The position numbers and the translations under genes are program-made. This document shows, one piece after another, positions 28,700 through 32,309 of a DNA stretch of 32,309 bases (the first letter of the stretch is position 1; the number at the start of each line of letters is the position of its first letter). The stretch is from the IMG/VR virus record IMGVR_UViG_3300027788_000001, positions 1 to 32,309 of that record; one strand, written 5' to 3'. The stretch comes from a virus. Below the pieces are notes generated by a model. It worked only from the letters and a program-made list of their open reading frames with translations, did no database searches and was not told where the DNA came from.

Positions 28700-30384
28700 A
28701 GAAAACTATTGAAATAGAAGCTAATGTAGGAAAAGCTGAAAAAGACCTAAAGGGTTTAGAAAAAGGTTTACAAAAAGTAGATAAGGGGGTTGAAAATATT
28801 GGCGATTCATCTAAAGAAACCCAAAAAGAAATGGGGTCTTTCGGTACTGCTATAGATAAAGTTACTGGAGGGGGTGTTACTGGTTTTAAAAATATGGTTA
28901 AAGCTGTTAGAGCAGGAACTTTTAGCTTTAAAGCATTAGGGAAAGCAATTTTTTTAACTGGTTTAGGTGCTTTAGTTATAACTATTGCTGCTTTAGTCAA
29001 GAACTTTGGGAATAGTGAAGAAGGTGCTAACAAGCTAAGTAAGATGTTATCTCAAATAGGGGTAATTGCAGGGAATGTAACCGACATATTATACAACTTA
29101 AGCCAAAGTGTTTTTGCCTTATTTACTGAAGGTTTTGATGCGGCTGCTGTTTCATTTAAAAAGGCTACTGACCAAATGGCAAACTTTGTAGAGGAAACTA
29201 AAAGAGAGGTTGCAATACAGGGGGTCTTGGCAGACAAACAGGCAGAGCTAATTAAAATAGAAAGACAATTAACAGTAGAACGAGCTGAAGCAAACAAGAA
29301 AAGAGCAGATTTATTAGACAAATCAGCAAACAAAGAGAAATTTACAGCAAAGCAAAGGATAGAATTTTTAGAAGAAGCCGCAGCAATAGACGAAGAGATA
29401 ACAAATAAAGAAATTTCAGCCGCTCAAGTTAGACTTGAAATAAAACAAGAAGAAAATAAAGCATCTGAAAGTGGAACAGAAGACCTTGTTGCTGAAGCAA
29501 CATTAAAAGCGGAATTAATTAACCTAGATACTGCTAGATTAATGAAAGCTAAAACTGTAACTGCTCAAATTGTAGGAGCAAAAAGAGAAGAAGCAGCAAG
29601 GCTAAAAGCAATTAGAGATACTGAAGCTGCTGAAATTCTTGAAGCACAAAAAATAGTAAACGAAAAAGAAAAAGCTGATAAAATATTAGCTGCTGAAGAA
29701 AAGAAAAAAGCTGCAGAAGCTGACTTACTTTATTGGGAAGGAGAAGCAGACAAAAAAGCTGCTGAAGATGCACAAAAAGAAAAAGACAGATTACAAGGAA
29801 TTGCTGACCACGAACTAGAGTTAAAGCAAAAAGAAGAAATAAGACAAGCTACATTATCAAACTTAGATACTATAATATCTGTAGCAGGAGCTGAATCAAA
29901 AATAGGCAGGGCATTATTTATAGCTAAACAAGCAATGTTAATTAAAGAACAAATTGCAGCAGCTAAAGCTACATTAAATGCAATTGCTTTAAAGGCTGCA
30001 GAAGCTGGAGTAGATGCTTCAGCTGGTTTTATGAAGACTGCTGCAAAAGGTTTTCCTGGTAACGTTCCTTTATTAATTGCTTTTGGTGCTCAAGTTGCTG
30101 GAATATTTGGCTCTATTAAGTCTGCTGTAAATGCTGCAAAAGGTAGTGCTTCAAAAATGGGTGGTTCTGGTGGTGGTGGTTCTGTATCTTCACCTAGATT
30201 ATCTGTATCTGCTGCATCTGCTCCCCCTGCATTTAACGTTGTAGGAGCGTCTGAAACAAATCAGTTGGCACAATCTATAGGGCAAGACGAGAAACAACCC
30301 TTAAAAGCCTTTGTAGTGTCTAACGATGTAACTGATGCACAAGCTTTAGATAGAAACATAGTAGAGAATGCATCAATAGGTTAA
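28690..30384 (+). CDS. Tape measure protein
   Basis: 564 aa. An N-terminal coiled-coil part (KAEKDLKGLEKGLQKVDKG) is followed by hydrophobic segments (about 88-105, AIFLTGLGALVITIAALV), a long charged Glu/Lys/Ala helix (about 150-395), a second hydrophobic region (about 440-480) and a Gly/Ser-rich linker (GGSGGGGS) before the C-terminus. This is the usual tape measure layout. At roughly 0.15 nm per residue, 564 residues imply a tail of about 85 nm, which supports a short siphovirus tail. The gene is the last of the tail operon, followed by oppositely oriented small genes. Confidence 0.8.
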   Translation: MAVKKTIEIEANVGKAEKDLKGLEKGLQKVDKGVENIGDSSKETQKEMGSFGTAIDKVTGGGVTGFKNMVKAVRAGTFSFKALGKAIFLTGLGALVITIAALVKNFGNSEEGANKLSKMLSQIGVIAGNVTDILYNLSQSVFALFTEGFDAAAVSFKKATDQMANFVEETKREVAIQGVLADKQAELIKIERQLTVERAEANKKRADLLDKSANKEKFTAKQRIEFLEEAAAIDEEITNKEISAAQVRLEIKQEENKASESGTEDLVAEATLKAELINLDTARLMKAKTVTAQIVGAKREEAARLKAIRDTEAAEILEAQKIVNEKEKADKILAAEEKKKAAEADLLYWEGEADKKAAEDAQKEKDRLQGIADHELELKQKEEIRQATLSNLDTIISVAGAESKIGRALFIAKQAMLIKEQIAAAKATLNAIALKAAEAGVDASAGFMKTAAKGFPGNVPLLIAFGAQVAGIFGSIKSAVNAAKGSASKMGGSGGGGSVSSPRLSVSAASAPPAFNVVGASETNQLAQSIGQDEKQPLKAFVVSNDVTDAQALDRNIVENASIG

Positions 30385-30392
30385 ATAAAAGG

Positions 30393-30527
30393 CTAAGATT
30401 TAGGTACTAATTTTTTTAATTCCGTTTCAACTAAATTATTAAAGCTTCGGTTTTCAGTTTTAGCCTTTTGTTTTAAAGACTTTAATAGTTCTGAGTCTAA
30501 TTTAAAAGTATAAGATTCTTTAGGCAT
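30393..30527 (-). CDS. Ribbon-helix-helix-like small protein, 44 aa
   Basis: 44 residues. A first strand YTFKLDSELLKSLKQKAK and a second helix SFNNLVETELKKLV give the CopG/Arc-like ribbon-helix-helix pattern. Such proteins bind operator DNA as dimers, and many are antitoxins, but no toxin is evident beside it. It is the last gene of the leftward cassette, and its start overlaps the zinc-ribbon gene by eight bases. Confidence 0.6.
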   Translation of the reverse strand: MPKESYTFKLDSELLKSLKQKAKTENRSFNNLVETELKKLVPKS

Positions 30528-30681
30528 AAGTAAATTCTTTTTTATTAATTATTTCTTTACAAGTTCCACAAGTTATAGCAGACCAACTAAAATGGTAAAC
30601 TCTAGTTTTGCCTAAACATTTTGGGCAAGTAATTTCTTTTCCTTTTTGTCCTGCTCTAGTATATCTATTAACTTGTTTCAT
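30520..30681 (-). CDS. Zinc-ribbon-like small protein, 53 aa
   Basis: 53 residues. ITCPKCLGKT (CxxC) and ITCGTCKEI (CxxC) separated by 15 residues form a small zinc ribbon, with a basic N-terminus MKQVNRYTRAGQKGK. It may bind nucleic acid or modulate a partner. Its start overlaps the end of the 74-residue gene by 14 bases, and its end overlaps the ribbon-helix-helix gene. Not previously recognised by me. Confidence 0.6.
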   Translation of the reverse strand: MKQVNRYTRAGQKGKEITCPKCLGKTRVYHFSWSAITCGTCKEIINKKEFTYA

Positions 30682-30892
30682 AGGAATTTTTTAATCTATT
30701 TAATCTTTCGTTTTCATGTTCTCCTTCAATAGTATAATCTCCCACTACACTACAAATTAATTCATAGTGTAAATCTGAAGCTCCATCTAATTCTAAATCA
30801 AACTCTAAAAAAGTATCATGTACTTCTTTTTGTAAAGATGGCTTTAAATCTCTCATTTCATTTCTATACTCGTGATTCCAAAAATAATTCAT
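30668..30892 (-). CDS. Hypothetical acidic protein, 74 aa
   Basis: 74 residues, acidic and helical (LKPSLQKEVHDTFLEFDLEL, DLHYELICSVVGDYTIEGEH) with a C-terminal KNSYETS. No family is recognised. It is in the leftward cassette directly downstream, in minus-strand sense, of the intergenic hairpin at 30908-30940. Confidence 0.5.
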   Translation of the reverse strand: MNYFWNHEYRNEMRDLKPSLQKEVHDTFLEFDLELDGASDLHYELICSVVGDYTIEGEHENERLNRLKNSYETS

Positions 30893-30907
30893 ATTGTTTG
30901 TTTTTAA

Positions 30908-30940
30908 AGGGGGTTGTTAACCCCCTGTTTTTTTTATTTT
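30908..30940 (+). terminator. Strong plus-strand terminator
   Basis: AGGGGGTT (30908-30915) pairs with AACCCCCT around loop GTT, followed by GTTTTTTTTATTTT. In plus sense it stops tape measure read-through before the late motif at 31187. In minus sense the T run is poor, so the leftward cassette may pass it. Confidence 0.75.
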
Positions 30941-31122
30941 GAAAATTCTAACTCTAAATCGTCCCACGCTCTATTTAATGCGTGTATTTGTGTCTTAATC
31001 TGACCGTTAGAGTTATTAGCTCTATCGTGTCTGCTACCGAATGGCATATCTAAGTTATGCTCTAAGATGTTGATTTTTTCTTCGATGTTTTTCATTAATT
31101 GGTTAATTTGTAATGCTTCCAT
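30934..31122 (-). CDS. Hypothetical helical protein, 62 aa
   Basis: 62 residues, first gene of the leftward cassette. Helical with QINQLMKNIEEKINILEHNL and a C-terminal ALNRAWDDLELEFSK. No Cys, no HTH and no membrane segment is visible. It starts 26 bases downstream of a host-type promoter candidate. The function is unknown. Confidence 0.5.
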   Translation of the reverse strand: MEALQINQLMKNIEEKINILEHNLDMPFGSRHDRANNSNGQIKTQIHALNRAWDDLELEFSK

Positions 31123-31148
31123 GATAATATTTGTTTTTAATTATACAT

Positions 31149-31180
31149 CTAAGATACATCTTTTTTTATTAACCACCAAG
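31149..31180 (-). promoter_or_regulatory. Leftward promoter candidate of the cassette
   Basis: On the minus strand, CTTG (31180-31177), 20 bases, TATCTTAG (31156-31149; 7/8 fit to TAnnTTTG). Same spacing and the same TAnCTTAG box as the candidate at 17557. It lies back to back with the late motif at 31187. Confidence 0.45.
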
Positions 31181-31186
31181 AAAAAT

Positions 31187-31220
31187 AACAAAAACACTAA
31201 AAAAGTATTGTATTAATATG
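31187..31220 (+). promoter_or_regulatory. Late promoter motif, site 4
   Basis: AACAAAA (31187-31193), 12 bases, TATTGTATTAATAT (31206-31219) with the protease ATG at 31218-31220. It stands 247 bases after the strong terminator at 30908-30940. Its N12 spacer ends AAAAAAG as in site 2. Confidence 0.75.
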
Positions 31221-31826
31221 GACATAATAGAATTATTTATAGATGAAGAAGATGAAGTTTCTGGAATAGAGGCTGTGTCATTAGTTGAATCAGGTGCAAT
31301 TGAAAGCGACTTTATTGCATTGAAGAACCAAGAGTTCAAGTTTGCAGAAGTAAACAAAGAGAAGCGTATTCTTATGGGCGCAGCGCTAATCCCCAATAGA
31401 CCAATTTATCGAAAGACCGAAGACAACGAGTATTATATATATTTCAGTAAATCAACAGTTAGGAAAGCTTCAGAGTTATTTTTTATAAGAGGCAATCAAA
31501 ACAATTCTACACTAGAACACAACGTTCCACTAACTGGCTTAACAGCTGTTGAAAGTTGGATAGTAGAAGATGAAAAAGACAAAAGCAGATTCTATGATTT
31601 AGATGTACCTATTGGAACTTGGATGCTTTCAATGAAAGTTTTAAACGATGATGTATGGAATGACTGGATTTTAACAGGAAAAGTGAAAGGATTTTCTATT
31701 GAAGGCTACTTCGCTGACAAATTAGAGAGAGCTAACGAGCCTGTAAAACAATCTGCAGAAATTGATGAAGAAGCTTCAGCTGAACAATTACTATCTAAAT
31801 TAAAAGACCTTTTTAAAAATGGATAA
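31218..31826 (+). CDS. Prohead protease, XkdF-like
   Basis: 202 aa, starting at the ATG fused to late motif site 4; the family-typical opening (MDIIELFIDEEDEVSGIEA) begins at once, which supports this start. The core follows XkdF-type serine proteases: NRPIYR at 60-65, YFSKSTVRKASELFF, LEHNVPL with His101, TAVESWIVEDEKDKS with Glu113, GTWMLSMKV and GFSIEGYF with Ser160. His101 and Ser160 are the likely catalytic pair. It would trim the capsid and scaffold during head maturation. It precedes the scaffold-like and capsid genes. Confidence 0.8.
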   Translation: MDIIELFIDEEDEVSGIEAVSLVESGAIESDFIALKNQEFKFAEVNKEKRILMGAALIPNRPIYRKTEDNEYYIYFSKSTVRKASELFFIRGNQNNSTLEHNVPLTGLTAVESWIVEDEKDKSRFYDLDVPIGTWMLSMKVLNDDVWNDWILTGKVKGFSIEGYFADKLERANEPVKQSAEIDEEASAEQLLSKLKDLFKNG

Positions 31827-31968
31827 CGATTCAAATAATAAATATGCACCAAGCCCTAAGAATGACAAAAGAGGTTGTCTTTGTAAAGATGGGAAAAAAT
31901 ATTCTAGAAAATGCTGTGATGGTAGCTTTCAAGCACAAGGAATAGGAAACATTACCAAGATAAATTAA
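31819..31968 (+). CDS. Small Cys-rich protein, 49 aa
   Basis: 49 residues overlapping the protease stop by eight bases. Cys-rich centre RGCLCKDGKKYSRKCC (CxC ... CC) and a C-terminal GSFQAQGIGNIT. I recall short phage proteins with this CLC ... CC-GIG pattern, always between head protease and scaffold-like genes. Four Cys in a 14-residue span may bind a metal; the role is unknown. Confidence 0.6.
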   Translation: MDNDSNNKYAPSPKNDKRGCLCKDGKKYSRKCCDGSFQAQGIGNITKIN

Positions 31969-31979
31969 AACGAAAATAC

Positions 31980-32013
31980 AACAAAACAATTCTTTGTTTA
32001 TTGTATTAATATA
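31980..32013 (+). promoter_or_regulatory. Late promoter motif, site 5
   Basis: AACAAAA (31980-31986), 12 bases, TATTGTATTAATAT (31999-32012), followed by A, not G, so no fused start codon. The scaffold-like ATG is ten bases further at 32024. It drives the scaffold/capsid unit that ends at the terminator 1824-1866. Confidence 0.75.
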
Positions 32014-32023
32014 AACCACACAC

Positions 32024-32309
32024 ATGAACGCAATAAATATGTTAAACAAAGTAAAAGAAGTTCTTGGGGTTGAATTATCCGAAGAAATTAAATTAGCTCA
32101 AGCTACATTAGAAAACGGGACTATCATTGAAGCAGAAGAATTTGCTGAAGGTAAAGAAGTTTTTATTGTAACTGAAGAGGACAAAGTAGCACTTCCAGTT
32201 GGAAGCTACAAAATGGAAGATGGTCAAGAACTGATTATTGAAGAAGAAGGAATTATTAAATCTATTGGAGAAGCTGTTGAAGAAGCTCCAGAAGAAGCTC
32301 CTGCAGAAG
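32024..32309 (+). CDS. Scaffold-like head protein, 5' part (continues at 1)
   Basis: First 95 codons of the 192-residue protein completed at 1-420. The opening MNAINMLNKVKEVLGVELSE is helical, followed by a small beta domain (ENGTIIEAEEFAEGKEVFIV) with a Gly-rich turn LPVGSYKMEDG. A second ATG at 32039 is possible, but the first has ten bases of leader after late motif site 5 and keeps the helix intact. A scaffolding or core role is inferred. Confidence 0.6.
   Translation, partial: MNAINMLNKVKEVLGVELSEEIKLAQATLENGTIIEAEEFAEGKEVFIVTEEDKVALPVGSYKMEDGQELIIEEEGIIKSIGEAVEEAPEEAPAE
32183..32309. repeat. Terminal direct repeat, copy 2 (circle closure)
   Basis: Second copy of the 127-base sequence found at 1-127. 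It lies inside the scaffold-like gene beginning at 32024, which continues at the window start. Confidence 0.9.

Noticed and set aside
28668-29333. Two minus-strand frames within the tape measure
   Set aside because: Antisense of Ala/Lys-rich coding sequence, no independent signals.
31831-32049. Minus-strand frame over the small Cys-rich gene
   Set aside because: Runs over the late promoter and the scaffold start; no promoter of its own.

Overview
The window is almost certainly one complete genome of a temperate, tailed double-stranded DNA phage of a Bacteroidota host, most likely a marine Flavobacteriia relative. The signs are strong AT richness, A-rich leaders without Shine-Dalgarno sequences, host-type promoters of the TTTG / TAnnTTTG kind, and a portal, head-tail, sigma-like and DUF-type gene set of the sort seen in Flavobacteriia phages. 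The first and last 127 bases are identical, so the sequence closes into a circle of 32,182 bp. One gene (scaffold-like) is cut by the window ends.

Layout. 31218-32309 plus 1-9185 carry head maturation (XkdF-type protease, scaffold-like protein, major capsid protein), a tail-tube candidate, the portal, a connector, tail fibres including a polyglycine adhesin, and lysis genes (M15 endolysin, 3-TM holin, small membrane proteins). A metallophosphoesterase (9187-9897) borders the attachment region. attP (about 10067-10294) holds a tRNA 3'-end fragment flanked by paired CCGTACCCA repeats. It is followed by a tyrosine integrase and, convergent with it, a repressor-like HTH/coiled-coil protein on the minus strand. 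A divergent switch region (12285-12444) starts the rightward early operon: an excisionase-like protein, small regulators, a DnaA domain IV protein, a DUF1376-like replication protein with six CATATG iterons inside its gene, an SSB-like protein and others, ending at double terminators near 17500. A second block (17654-22084) has NinG, a ParB/DNA-methyltransferase fusion, both terminase subunits, an ECF-like sigma factor and a Cys-rich conserved protein. The third block (22163-30384) holds a probable frameshifted tail-assembly chaperone, tail completion and baseplate proteins, and the tape measure. A leftward cassette of four tiny genes (30393-31122), including ribbon-helix-helix and zinc-ribbon proteins, interrupts the late region.

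The most interesting system is regulatory. Five places carry the same two-part motif, AACAAAA (TACAAAA once), exactly 12 bases, then TATTGTATTARTAT. They lie at 2532, 5254, 22132, 31187 and 31980, each in front of structural genes, and three follow an intrinsic terminator. In four of the five, the start codon ATG is fused to the 3' end of the motif. The phage-encoded ECF-like sigma factor (21133-21687) is the obvious candidate to read them. I infer a cascade: host RNA polymerase reads the early promoter, the middle block makes the sigma factor, and the sigma factor switches on the late units, possibly as leaderless or nearly leaderless mRNAs.
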